Of a DNA stretch of 64,000 nucleotides, positions 43,835-52,091 are shown one piece after another; position 1 is the first letter of the stretch, and each line of letters starts with the position of its first letter. The position numbers and the translations under genes were made by a program. The notes beneath the pieces are model-generated. The model did not search any database, had not been told where the DNA came from, and saw nothing but the letters and a program-made list of their open reading frames with translations. This DNA comes from Myxococcus stipitatus DSM 14675 (GTDB lineage: Bacteria; Myxococcota; Myxococcia; Myxococcales; Myxococcaceae), in NCBI RefSeq assembly GCF_000331735.1, contig NC_020126.1, forward strand, positions 8,063,501-8,127,500. The letters are read 5' to 3'.

Positions 43835-45232
43835 TCAAGGGTCGAAGCGGATGATGCGCTCGATGCGGAAGGTGCCCGCGGCCTCCAGGGGGCGCAGCAA
43901 CATCAGGTCCGCGCGCTGCCCCAGCGACAGGGCCTGCCGCGCGGGCTGCGTCAGCCGGAAGGTATCCCCCGGCTTCGCGCCCTTCCCCGTCCCCGGCACG
44001 ACGAACAACCCCGCGCCCTGCACGGTCTCGATGGCCCCGAGGACTCGCAGGTCTCCGAGCTCATCAATCCTGCCCACGTGCGCCAGGGCGAGCTTCTTCC
44101 CCTTCGCGCGCACGGCGCGACTGACGGCGATGCCCACGTCGCCCGTGAAGGGCTTGCCATCCGCGCCGAACATGCCGACGCCCTTGAGCAGCAGGTGGAC
44201 GATGCCGGAGCTGTCGTTCTCCGGGATGGAGTCGTAGCGCGAGAGGTCCGCCTGCTCCGCCCGACCGCTGGCGAGCGCATCCAGCGCGGTGGCGAGCGCG
44301 ACGAAGTTGAGGCGCACCAGGGGCTCGTCCGGAGGGAGCGAGGTCCACGCGCCCGTCTCGATGAGGACCGTGGGGGTTCCCCAGCGCGTCATGTTGTCGC
44401 CGAAGGCACGCGCCTCGAAGGTGTCGTCGTAGCGGCCCACCTGTCCGGGCGCGAGGGTCTCCACCGCGTCGCGAATCACCCCACACACCTTCTTCGCCAG
44501 GATGCGCCCGGGGTTGTCCGCGCGCGCCTTGTCGAACGCGGGGGCGAGCACGGAGATGGACGCGGGCCGGCCCGTGTCCCCCACGCCGTGACGCCAGCCC
44601 TGGTTGTGGAGGTTGAAGCCGACGGAGGGCTCCAGGGCGTCCCGCAGCGACTTGAGCGTCCGCGCCTCGGGTGTCTGGAGTGCAAGTGCATCCCGGTTGA
44701 TGTCGATGCCCTGCGCATTGCGTCGCTGGAAGCGATGGGCGCCGTCCGGGTTGAGCATGGGGACGGCGTGGAGCGTGAGCTGGGAGAGCAGGCGCGCGAC
44801 CCAGGGCTCCTCGCGGTTCGCCGAGAGGAACTCGAAGAGGTCCAGCAGCGCGGTGGTGGCGGTGGGCTCATCGCCGTGCATCTGGGACCAGAGCAGGATG
44901 CGGCGCGGGCCCGTCCCCACGGTGACGTGGTAGAGCGCGCGCCCCTCCACCGAGTGCCCCGCGACCTCCAGCTTGAAGAAGTCCGGTGCGCGAGCGTGCA
45001 GCGCCTGGAGGTGCTGCTCCACATCCGAGTGCCGGACGAGCGGCGCGAGCGGGAGCGACCGCGGATGGACCTGCTCCCACCGCGCCGCGAGCGCCTGGGG
45101 GGGAGGAATGGAGACGGCGGGAGGGGTGGACATGGAGGAGTGGGCGTGGACCGTTCCGGCAAGGCCCCACACGAGGAGGAGACAGGCCGGGGCAACGAGC
45201 CGAATGTAGTGGCGGCGTCCGACGTGGCGCAT
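43835..45232 (-). CDS. Exported M14-family zinc carboxypeptidase
   Basis: 465 residues with an N-terminal membrane/signal segment (LVAPACLLLVWGLAGTVHAH). The M14 metal site is present: HxxE in SQMHGDEPTA, a third His in VGFNLHNQG and the catalytic Glu in VLIETGAW. MLNPDGAHRFQRRNAQGIDI is the family's substrate-site stretch. The C-terminal 130 residues (from about 335) form a beta-rich domain of unknown role. It should remove C-terminal residues from peptides outside the inner membrane, for nutrition or wall turnover. Divergent from the DUF2157 gene. Confidence 0.88.
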   Translation of the reverse strand: MRHVGRRHYIRLVAPACLLLVWGLAGTVHAHSSMSTPPAVSIPPPQALAARWEQVHPRSLPLAPLVRHSDVEQHLQALHARAPDFFKLEVAGHSVEGRALYHVTVGTGPRRILLWSQMHGDEPTATTALLDLFEFLSANREEPWVARLLSQLTLHAVPMLNPDGAHRFQRRNAQGIDINRDALALQTPEARTLKSLRDALEPSVGFNLHNQGWRHGVGDTGRPASISVLAPAFDKARADNPGRILAKKVCGVIRDAVETLAPGQVGRYDDTFEARAFGDNMTRWGTPTVLIETGAWTSLPPDEPLVRLNFVALATALDALASGRAEQADLSRYDSIPENDSSGIVHLLLKGVGMFGADGKPFTGDVGIAVSRAVRAKGKKLALAHVGRIDELGDLRVLGAIETVQGAGLFVVPGTGKGAKPGDTFRLTQPARQALSLGQRADLMLLRPLEAAGTFRIERIIRFDP

Positions 45233-45347
45233 GGCGGTGTCCTGGGTCTCGAGAGTCAAGCAAGGAAGCGGCGCTCCGCGCGATGGATTTCGTCGGGGGA
45301 CAGGCAACTCACGACGGCGGCCTCGCCATTTGGCTACAGTCTCCGAC

Positions 45348-46382
45348 GTGCCGAAAGACCTGCTCGACCTCGACGCGACGCCGGAGCGCATCCGAACGCT
45401 CGTCGCCACTGGAGCCCTCCCTCCCGCCGCGCTCGGACGCGCGATGGCCCTGGCGATAGCGTCACCTCCCGCCGAGGCCTGGAGGCGCTTCCTCTCCACC
45501 ACGCTGCTCGCGCTCGGCGCCATGCTGGTGCTGTCCGGCATCATCTACTTCTTCGCGTACAACTGGGCGGAGCTGCACCGCTTCGCGAAGCTGGGCCTCA
45601 TCGCCGCGGGCATCGCCGGCTCCGCCCTGGCCGCGCGCAAGCTCGGCGACAAGCCCTCGGGGCACTTCAGCCTGCTCGGCGCATCGGTCCTCGTCGGGGC
45701 GTTCCTCGCCGTCTACGGACAGACGTACCAGACCGGCGCGGACGCGTTCGAGCTGTTCGTCGGCTGGGCCGCCCTCATCCTTCCCTGGGTCGGCATGTCG
45801 CGCTTCCCAGCGCTCTGGCTGCTCCTCGTGGTGCTCATCAACACCGGCGCCAGCCTCTTCCACCAACAGGTGCTGGCGGGGGGCGGCTTCAGCGTCTTCA
45901 GCCCCTTCCGGAGCGCCGACTGGCTCGCGGTGGGGTTGGGGCTCATCAACGGCTTCGCCTGGGCCACCCACGAACACTTCGCCCACCTGCGAATCCCCTG
46001 GCTCCAGGGCCGGTGGCTGCCCCGCGTCCTCGCGGTGATGACCGTGGCCCCCGTGCTCGTCCTGTCCTCGGTCCTCATCCTCGAACCGAGCGAGGTCTCA
46101 TCCTCCGCCGCGTTCATCGCCGTCGGCATGGTGGTGGCGACCCTGGCCGCGGACTACGCGTTGCACCGGCACCTGCGGGGCGAGCTGTTCCTGCTGACGC
46201 TGGGCCTCTTCTGCGTCATCACGCTCGTCACCACCTTCCTCGGCCGGGTGCTCCTCGAGGACCTGGACATCACCGAGGCCTCCTTGCTCATCATCCCGCT
46301 CGCCCTCATCGGGCAGATCGGACTCGCCGTCGCGTGGCTGCGAGCCCAGGCGCGCGCCACGGGCGCCTCGGAGGAGTCCTGA
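45348..46382 (+). CDS. DUF2157 membrane protein
   Basis: 344 residues from GTG 45348 (an upstream in-frame ATG would add about 40 non-hydrophobic residues). A short cytoplasmic N-terminus (TPERIRTLVATGALPP) is followed by about ten membrane helices. The DUF2157 feature FLSTTLLALGAMLVLSGIIY, then FFAYNWAELHRFAKLGLIAA, is conserved. With the next two genes it forms the common DUF2157-DUF4401-GDYXXLXY trio, whose function is unknown. One base separates it from the next gene. Confidence 0.85.
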   Translation: MPKDLLDLDATPERIRTLVATGALPPAALGRAMALAIASPPAEAWRRFLSTTLLALGAMLVLSGIIYFFAYNWAELHRFAKLGLIAAGIAGSALAARKLGDKPSGHFSLLGASVLVGAFLAVYGQTYQTGADAFELFVGWAALILPWVGMSRFPALWLLLVVLINTGASLFHQQVLAGGGFSVFSPFRSADWLAVGLGLINGFAWATHEHFAHLRIPWLQGRWLPRVLAVMTVAPVLVLSSVLILEPSEVSSSAAFIAVGMVVATLAADYALHRHLRGELFLLTLGLFCVITLVTTFLGRVLLEDLDITEASLLIIPLALIGQIGLAVAWLRAQARATGASEES

Positions 46383-46383
46383 C

Positions 46384-47502
46384 ATGTCCTTGCGCCCTTC
46401 CCTGAGAGACGTCTTCCAAGGGCTCCAACGCGAGGGTCACCTCGACGAGGTCGCCGAGTCCCGCGCCCGCACCACGCTGGAAGCCCTGCAGCGCACCAGC
46501 ACCGCCACGCCCTGGTTCGTCAAGGTCCTCACGGGCATTGGCGCGTGGATGTCCGCGTCGTTCATCCTGAGCTTCTTCGCCTGCATCGGCATCGGACAGA
46601 ACGAGGTCGCGTTCATCCTCCTGGGCGTCGTGTGCTGCGTCGCGGCCACCGCGCTCCGCCGGCTGAGCTCGGGCGCCTTCCTGGAGCAGCTCGCGCTCGC
46701 CCTCGCGCTGGCGGGCCTGGGCATCGTGACCGCGGGCGTCGCGCTCGAGACGGGAGAGGCCCAGCCCGCGGCCCTCGCGAACCTCGTCTTCAGCGCCGCG
46801 CTGATCATCGCCTTTCCAGACTCCACCCTGCGCGTCATCGCCACGTTCACGCTCGTGGGGGCCGCGCTCGTCCTGCTCTGGAACTTCCTGGGCATCCTGG
46901 GCGTGGACCTGGGCGTGTTCGTCTGCGCCGCGCTCGCGCAGGGCCTGCTCCTCTACCAGCCCCGACTCGCCGCGGGACGGATGGGCGAAGCCCTCGGCTC
47001 GCTCAGCCTCGGGCTCGCCACCTGCGTGCCGGCGCTGCTGCTCGTCCGAAGCTCCATGCGCCTGCTCGACGTCGAAAACTGGTTCCGCTTCGGCGACGCC
47101 TCGGCTCCGAATGGCCCCCTGGTCCTCACCCTGCTCCTCACGGCGCTCGCGCTCTACGCCGCGTGGCACACCATGAACGAGCTCGACCTGGAGCCCGCGA
47201 GCACCGCGGGCGCGGGCGTGTTCGCCGCGCTCACGCTGATGGCCGTGCTCACGCTCCACACCCCGGCCATCATCGCCTCCATCGGGCTGCTGCTGACCGG
47301 CTTCCTGCGCCGCAACGTCGTCGTGCTCGGGCTGGCGGTGGCCTTCCTCGTGCTCTCGGGCGCCTGGTACTACTACGACCTGAGCCTCACCCTCCTGGCC
47401 AAGTCCGGAGCCCTGGTGGGCAGCGGCGCGGTCCTCCTCGCGCTCCGGTGGTTCCTCTTCCGGCGCGCCCCTCATTCGCCGGCGACGGCGGAGGCACGAT
47501 GA
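46384..47502 (+). CDS. DUF4401-type membrane protein
   Basis: 372 residues with about ten membrane helices. The N-terminal helix VFQGLQREGHLDEVAESRAR precedes WFVKVLTGIGAWMSASFILS, the start of the DUF4401 domain. The C-terminal NVVVLGLAVAFLVLSGAWYY, then YDLSLTLLAKSGALVGSGAV, is the most conserved part, always found next to GDYXXLXY proteins. Role unknown. Overlaps the next gene by ATGA. Confidence 0.85.
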   Translation: MSLRPSLRDVFQGLQREGHLDEVAESRARTTLEALQRTSTATPWFVKVLTGIGAWMSASFILSFFACIGIGQNEVAFILLGVVCCVAATALRRLSSGAFLEQLALALALAGLGIVTAGVALETGEAQPAALANLVFSAALIIAFPDSTLRVIATFTLVGAALVLLWNFLGILGVDLGVFVCAALAQGLLLYQPRLAAGRMGEALGSLSLGLATCVPALLLVRSSMRLLDVENWFRFGDASAPNGPLVLTLLLTALALYAAWHTMNELDLEPASTAGAGVFAALTLMAVLTLHTPAIIASIGLLLTGFLRRNVVVLGLAVAFLVLSGAWYYYDLSLTLLAKSGALVGSGAVLLALRWFLFRRAPHSPATAEAR

Positions 47503-48020
47503 TTCGCTCCGCGCTCTTCTTCCTCGGCCTCGCGATGACGCTCCTCGTCCCGCTGGGCCTCGTCCTCCAGAAGGAGCACGTGCTCTCCACCGGGCAGAGC
47601 GTGCTGCTGGAGCTGGCCCCCAGGGACCCTCGCTCGCTGATGCAGGGCGACTACATGGTCCTGGACTACGACCTCACCCGGAACATCCAGGACGACGCGG
47701 CCCCCAGCTCCGGCCTGCTCGTGCTGACGCTGGACGAGAACGGCGTGGGCCGCTTCGTCCGCATGGACTCGCCCGACGTCCCGCTGGCCCCCGGTGAATT
47801 CAAGCTGCGCTATCGCCGCCGCGAGGGCTTCATCCGCCTGGGCGCCGAGTCCTTCTTCTTCCAGGAAGGCCACGCGGAGCGCTACGAGCGGGCCCGCTAC
47901 GCCGAGCTGCGCACGACGTCCAGCGGCTCCAGCGTGCTCGTGGGCTTGCGCGACGCGAACCGCCAGCCCATGGGCGGCGAGCCGCTCCCCGAAGCGACGC
48001 CTCCCACCCCCGCGCCGTAA
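47499..48020 (+). CDS. GDYXXLXY-domain protein
   Basis: 173 residues: one N-terminal membrane helix (ALFFLGLAMTLLVPLGLVLQ), then a beta-rich exported domain carrying the name-giving motif in MQGDYMVLDYDLTR. The family always accompanies the two upstream membrane proteins. ATG 47499 overlaps the DUF4401 stop. The last 20 residues are Pro-rich. A strong hairpin follows at 48035-48053. Confidence 0.9.
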   Translation: MIRSALFFLGLAMTLLVPLGLVLQKEHVLSTGQSVLLELAPRDPRSLMQGDYMVLDYDLTRNIQDDAAPSSGLLVLTLDENGVGRFVRMDSPDVPLAPGEFKLRYRRREGFIRLGAESFFFQEGHAERYERARYAELRTTSSGSSVLVGLRDANRQPMGGEPLPEATPPTPAP

Positions 48021-48034
48021 CCCCTTCCACTCCC

Positions 48035-48053
48035 CCTGGGATTGACTCCCAGG
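48035..48053 (+). terminator. Hairpin after the GDYXXLXY operon
   Basis: CCTGGGA-TTGAC-TCCCAGG is a perfect seven-base stem with a five-base loop, 15 bases after the stop. It ends just before the promoter of the next operon. Confidence 0.6.
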
Positions 48054-48058
48054 CGGGA

Positions 48059-48088
48059 TTGGCGCATCATCTTGTTGATTTCGATAAT
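48059..48088 (+). promoter_or_regulatory. Putative promoter of the heme oxygenase operon
   Basis: TTGGCG (48059-48064), an 18-base spacer and GATAAT (48083-48088, five of six consensus) precede the small-protein ATG by 25 bases. The -10 lies inside the Fur-like palindrome. Confidence 0.55.
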
Positions 48089-48095
48089 CAAAATC
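48077..48095. promoter_or_regulatory. Fur-box-like operator
   Basis: GATTTCGATAATCAAAATC is a near-palindrome (16 of 19 positions agree with its own reverse complement). It matches the E. coli Fur consensus GATAATGATAATCATTATC at 14 of 19 positions. It overlaps the -10 element, the usual place for iron-dependent repression, and stands out as AT-rich in a 70 percent GC sequence. Confidence 0.6.
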
Positions 48096-48113
48096 AAAAT
48101 CAGGAGACACGCG

Positions 48114-48368
48114 ATGCTCGGTCAGGGATGCGGCAAGAAGGTGCTCGCGAGGGGGCCATGCGCGGAGGTCACGCGCTGCACGTGTGGACACATCCACCTC
48201 GCCATGGGCCCGGTGACGATTCGCGTGGAGGAGGAGGTGCTGCGCGCCATCGGGGTGACGCTGGCGGAGGCGGTGCAGAACCTGGATGGCGTGGAGCCGT
48301 CCAATCCGGAGGACACCGAGCCCGCGCCGTCGCTGCAGTCGCCGCTGTTCGGCGGGTGGAAGCAGTGA
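48114..48368 (+). CDS. Small Cys/His-rich protein upstream of heme oxygenase
   Basis: 84 residues, ATG with AGGAG about seven bases upstream. The N-terminal third has four Cys and two His (C6, C16, then TRCTCGHIHL), a possible metal or heme site. The middle (GPVTIRVEEEVLRAIGVTLA) reads as a strand and helix, and the tail is Pro-rich. No signal peptide and no known family. Its stop overlaps the heme oxygenase start (GTGA), so the two are translated together. A role in iron or heme handling is inferred from the operon and the Fur-like site. Confidence 0.7.
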   Translation: MLGQGCGKKVLARGPCAEVTRCTCGHIHLAMGPVTIRVEEEVLRAIGVTLAEAVQNLDGVEPSNPEDTEPAPSLQSPLFGGWKQ

Positions 48369-49195
48369 GCTCCGCCGGTTCCCTGCGACTGCCCAGGACG
48401 GAGCAGTCCGCGCGCGTGCGGCGGCTGAGCGAGCGCGAGAGCCAGCAGCAGACGGAGTCCCTCGCCGCGCCCCCGTCGTCGAGCCGCGCGCCGCTGTCCG
48501 TGCTGCTCACGGAAGGCACGGCGAAGGTCCACGCGCAGGCCGAGCGCTCGCTGTTCCTCCAGTCGCTCTTCGTCGACACGTGGGACGGCATCTACGGCCA
48601 GTTCGTCCGGGCCCAGCACTACGTCACGTACCTGCGCCAGCTCCACCTGCTCTACTCCACCTTCGAGAGCGTGCTGCCCCGCGTGGCCCGCAGCGCGCTG
48701 ACGCCCGTGCTGCTGTTGCCGGAGCTGCGCCGGGCCGCCGCGCTCGACGAGGACCTGACGTACTTCTGCGGAGAGTCGCGCACGGAGACCTTCGCGTGCG
48801 TGGAGACGCGGCTGCACGCCGAGCGCCTGCGCGAGGTGGCCGAGGACGCACCGCACCTGCTCGTGGGCCACGTCTACGCGCGCTGCATGCTGGACCTCTC
48901 CCAGGCGCCCACCCGCGCACGCATCATCACCAACGCCTTCGAGCTGGAGGACACGCGCGGCACCCGGTTCCATGGAACGGACACGGACGAGGAGCTCGCG
49001 GCCTTCCGCGTGAGGCTCCACTCGCGCATCGACGGCCTGGAGCTGGAAGAGGACGAGGCGCGCGAAATCATCCAGGAGGCCCGCATGGCCTTCCGTCTCC
49101 AATCGCTCATCTGCGACGAGCTGGCTCGCGGCGCGACGGGCCTGAGTCCTCCGCCCGGGGGTGGCTACCGCGGTGGATTCAGCGTGTCCCAGTAG
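48365..49195 (+). CDS. Heme oxygenase-like protein, atypical distal helix
   Basis: 276 residues from GTG 48365. After about 45 variable residues, the proximal heme helix is clear: LLTEGTAKVHAQAERSLFLQ with ligand His56, then YVTYLRQLHLLYSTFESVL, the canonical heme oxygenase pattern. Such enzymes open heme to biliverdin, CO and iron. In the distal helix, where typical enzymes read GDLSGGQ, this one reads LDLSQAP (176-182), so the flexible glycines are lost. It may have altered regiospecificity, be inactive, or act as a heme carrier. Its 3' end overlaps the convergent SDR gene by 31 bases. Confidence 0.75.
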   Translation: MSSAGSLRLPRTEQSARVRRLSERESQQQTESLAAPPSSSRAPLSVLLTEGTAKVHAQAERSLFLQSLFVDTWDGIYGQFVRAQHYVTYLRQLHLLYSTFESVLPRVARSALTPVLLLPELRRAAALDEDLTYFCGESRTETFACVETRLHAERLREVAEDAPHLLVGHVYARCMLDLSQAPTRARIITNAFELEDTRGTRFHGTDTDEELAAFRVRLHSRIDGLELEEDEAREIIQEARMAFRLQSLICDELARGATGLSPPPGGGYRGGFSVSQ

Positions 49196-49968
49196 CTGTG
49201 CATGCCCCGCAGGTGGCTGCCGCCATCCACGTCGAGCGTCTCTCCCGTCACCCACGAGGACTCCTCCGCGCAGAGGAACGCCACCACCCGCGCCACGTCG
49301 TCTGGCAAACCATGGGGGCGGCCCAGCGGAGTGCGCGCGAGCAGCTCCCGTCGCATCGCCGGCTCATCGATGAAGGACGCCGCCAGGGGCGTGTGGATGG
49401 CACCCGGCGCGACGACGTTGACGCGGATGGAGTGTCGTCCCAGCTCCAGCGCCGCCGCGCGGGAGAGCTGAGCCAGCGCGGCCTTGGAGGCGGAGTAGTG
49501 GCCAAAGCCTTCCGTCACCACCGACTGACACAGCGATGAAACATTCACGATGGCACCGGGCCGCTTCTCCGCGATGAGGGCTCGGGCGAAGGTCTTCATG
49601 AAGAGGAACGGCCCCTTCAGGTTCACCCCGAGCAGCCGGTCCAGCTCCTCCTCGGGGAGGTCCACCAGCAGGTGCAGTGATACAGAGCCCGCATTGTTCA
49701 CGAGGATGCCAGGCAAACCCAGCTGGGCCGTGGCGAACTCGTGAGCTTTTTCGACATCCGTCTGTCGACAGACATCTCCCGCGAAGGGGACGGCTCGAGC
49801 GCGGCCTTCCCCTTCGCGATTGAGACGTTCAGCCGCTTCGACGACCTTGGACTCGGTCCGTCCGAAAACCAGCACATGGGTGCCCTCGCGCATGAGGCGA
49901 GAGGCGATCGCCAGACCGATTCCCTGTGAGCCGCCTGTCACAATGGCGCTATTCGAGAGGAGCTTCAT
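49165..49968 (-). CDS. Short-chain dehydrogenase/reductase
   Basis: 267 residues of classical SDR type: cofactor motif TGGSQGIG near residue 11, NNAG, catalytic Ser in NVSSLCQS and Tyr-x-x-x-Lys in YSASKAALA, then VAPGAIHTPL. The end GETLDVDGGSHLRGM fits the 3-oxoacyl-ACP reductase/glucose dehydrogenase group. It oxidises or reduces a hydroxyl/keto group with NAD(P)H; substrate unknown. It lies 84 bases after the sigma-54 activator on the same strand, so it may be co-transcribed or controlled by it. Confidence 0.9.
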   Translation of the reverse strand: MKLLSNSAIVTGGSQGIGLAIASRLMREGTHVLVFGRTESKVVEAAERLNREGEGRARAVPFAGDVCRQTDVEKAHEFATAQLGLPGILVNNAGSVSLHLLVDLPEEELDRLLGVNLKGPFLFMKTFARALIAEKRPGAIVNVSSLCQSVVTEGFGHYSASKAALAQLSRAAALELGRHSIRVNVVAPGAIHTPLAASFIDEPAMRRELLARTPLGRPHGLPDDVARVVAFLCAEESSWVTGETLDVDGGSHLRGMHSYWDTLNPPR

Positions 49969-50052
49969 GGTTCACCCCCGGGTGTCGTCGGCCCCCGGAA
50001 GCTAGCAATCGCTCCTCATCGCGCGCATTGTACCCAAGGCCACTGGCGAGAC

Positions 50053-51777
50053 TCAGGCGGCCTCGTCCTCGGAGAGCAGGTCCGCGAAGGGCGACGAATC
50101 CTCGCCCAGCGCCTTGTAGAGCGCCTCCACCTTCTCCAGCTCGCGCTTGAGCGCCTTGTGGTGGTTGCGGTTCTTCACCAGGCTCTCGCGGCCCAGCAGC
50201 TTGAAGCCGTCATCGCGCCCCACCTGCCGGATGGCCACGCCCAGCACCAGGCCGCGGAACGCATCCGCCAGGTCCAGGTCCAGCGGCGCGTTGCGACGGC
50301 GCGCCTCCGCGACGAAGGCCTGAGCGGCGGCGCGCAGCGCTTCCGGAAGCGGCTTGCCACCCGGGGCCTGCTCGTAGTCGAGCGCCCGCGCGACATGCTT
50401 CTCGTGCAGCACCAGCTCTCCACCGGAGACGGCGTGCTCCACCATGGCCAGCGTGTAGGCGCGCCGGACGATGTTGTCGAGCTGCCGCAGGTTGCCCGGC
50501 CACGTGCCGCCCACGAGCAGCCGCTCCGCGTCCTGCGTCACCCGCGCGTTGCCCTCCGGCGAGCGCTCGCGGTGACGGCGGTTCACCATGTACTGCGCCC
50601 AGAGCGGGATTTCGTCCTGACGCTCCTGCAGCGCGGGCATGCGCACGGGCAGCACGTTGACGCGGTAGTAGAGGTCCTCGCGGAAGCGGCCCGCGCGCAC
50701 CTCCGCGTGGAGGTCCGCGTTGGTGCCGATGATGAAGCGCACGTCCGCCTGGCGCTCACCGGTGCCCTCGCCGAGCGGGCGGTAGCTCCGGGACTCCAGC
50801 AGGTGCAGCAGCCCCGCCTGCGCCTTGAGCGACAGCTTGTCGATTTCGTCGATGAACAGCGTGCCGCCATCCGCCCGAGCCACGCTGCCGGGCGCGTCGC
50901 GCACCGCGCCGGTGAAGGCGCCCTTCTTCCAACCGAAGAGCTCCGCCATCTGGAGGTCCTCGGGCACCGTCACCAGGTCCAAGGTCTCGAAGGGCTTGCC
51001 CCGACGGTTGGAGCGCTCATGGCACCAGCGCGCCAGCCGGGACTTGCCCGCGCCCGTCGCGCCGCTGATGAGGATGGTCTCGTCCTGCAGCGCGAACACG
51101 CGAAGGATGGGCAGCAGCTCCGCCATGGAGCGCCCCACCACGGGCAGGAACTCGTCCACCTCCGGCGTGGCCACGGGCCGCTGCGGCAGTCCGGCCAGAT
51201 ACGGCGCGGCCACGTCCGCGAGAAGCTGGAGCTGCTCGCCCGCCTCGCGCCAGACGAACTCCTGCCCCATGGCCGCCAGACAGTCCGCCTCCAGGGAGAT
51301 CATCCCCTCGATGCTGCCGCCCGGCGTGCGCAGCGGCAGCACACAGACGTGCGTCGCGTGCCGGCCGAGGAAGCGCTGACGGCTCTCGTTGCTGTGGAAG
51401 CCCGCCAGTCCCGGGTCTCCCGTCACGGGCGCGTCCGGCGCATGCGGCTGGACGGTGCCCACGTTCACGTCGATGGACACGGCGCACCGGTGCTCCACCA
51501 CCGCGCGCCACGCCGTCGCCGACGTGAAGAACGGCGTACCCACACTCGCGTCCGTAATCTCGGTTGAACCCACATCCAGCGCCGCCAGGCGCCGATAGGC
51601 TTCACCAGGGCGTAAGTGGACAATTCCGCGAAGCACTCGGGCCCGGGCTGCGTACCGACTGGACGCAACCGCCTCTTGAGCCACGGCCAACATGCGCTTC
51701 AATGTGGTGGCGGCCGCTGTCTCGAAATCCTTCGCCCCCCGCAGCGCGCTCATGAGCTGCGGCATCTCCTGGTGCAT
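50053..51777 (-). CDS. Sigma-54-dependent transcriptional activator with GAF-like sensor
   Basis: 574 residues from ATG 51777, chosen because GGAGG lies seven bases upstream; ATG 51801 is also in frame. Residues 90-230 form a GAF-like sensor (VCVLPLRTPGGSIEGMISLE). The AAA+ domain has Walker A GATGAGKS, an intact GAFTGA loop (FGWKKGAFTGAVRDAPGSVA), Walker B GGTLFIDEID and the R-finger region. It should open sigma-54 promoters. The C-terminus is helical (RDDGFKLLGRESLVKNRNHH) and may contain a divergent HTH. Divergent from the giant kinase gene. Confidence 0.9.
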   Translation of the reverse strand: MHQEMPQLMSALRGAKDFETAAATTLKRMLAVAQEAVASSRYAARARVLRGIVHLRPGEAYRRLAALDVGSTEITDASVGTPFFTSATAWRAVVEHRCAVSIDVNVGTVQPHAPDAPVTGDPGLAGFHSNESRQRFLGRHATHVCVLPLRTPGGSIEGMISLEADCLAAMGQEFVWREAGEQLQLLADVAAPYLAGLPQRPVATPEVDEFLPVVGRSMAELLPILRVFALQDETILISGATGAGKSRLARWCHERSNRRGKPFETLDLVTVPEDLQMAELFGWKKGAFTGAVRDAPGSVARADGGTLFIDEIDKLSLKAQAGLLHLLESRSYRPLGEGTGERQADVRFIIGTNADLHAEVRAGRFREDLYYRVNVLPVRMPALQERQDEIPLWAQYMVNRRHRERSPEGNARVTQDAERLLVGGTWPGNLRQLDNIVRRAYTLAMVEHAVSGGELVLHEKHVARALDYEQAPGGKPLPEALRAAAQAFVAEARRRNAPLDLDLADAFRGLVLGVAIRQVGRDDGFKLLGRESLVKNRNHHKALKRELEKVEALYKALGEDSSPFADLLSEDEAA

Positions 51778-52091
51778 CCACTCGCCTCCGTCCGGTGCCA
51801 TCCGAGAGTACCCGCCAGGGGCCGCATCGGAGTGGAGGCAGTGTAGCGGAGATGAAGAACGCGGAAGGAGCGGCCCCTCCTTCCGCGTTCCCGAACCTCG
51901 CTGACGGCTGGGCACCCGGTCACCCGCGGCGCCGCGTGGAAACCCCATGCGCAACTCGTGCCAAGAGGCCATTTTACGTCTTTTCAATGGCTTGGCGCTG
52001 GGAGGGGCATCCAGGGGGCCGGATTCGCGTCCAACTGGGACGCGGCTGCGTCCCAAGCCGACGCAGATGGGAGGTGCCAGGGGGTGTCGCT
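51778..52091. other. Divergent control region between sigma-54 activator and Ser/Thr kinase
   Basis: 314 bases without a gene. The middle (about 51955-51995) is AT-richer (GGCCATTTTACGTCTTTTCA), the likely site of promoters for both genes. I looked for a -24/-12 sigma-54 element and found only a near-miss with wrong spacing. Confidence 0.45.

Noticed and set aside
51960..52020. Possible sigma-54 promoter (TTGGCGC...GGGGC)
   Set aside because: The distance between the GG and GC elements is one base too long for a -24/-12 promoter, and the rest of the consensus is missing.
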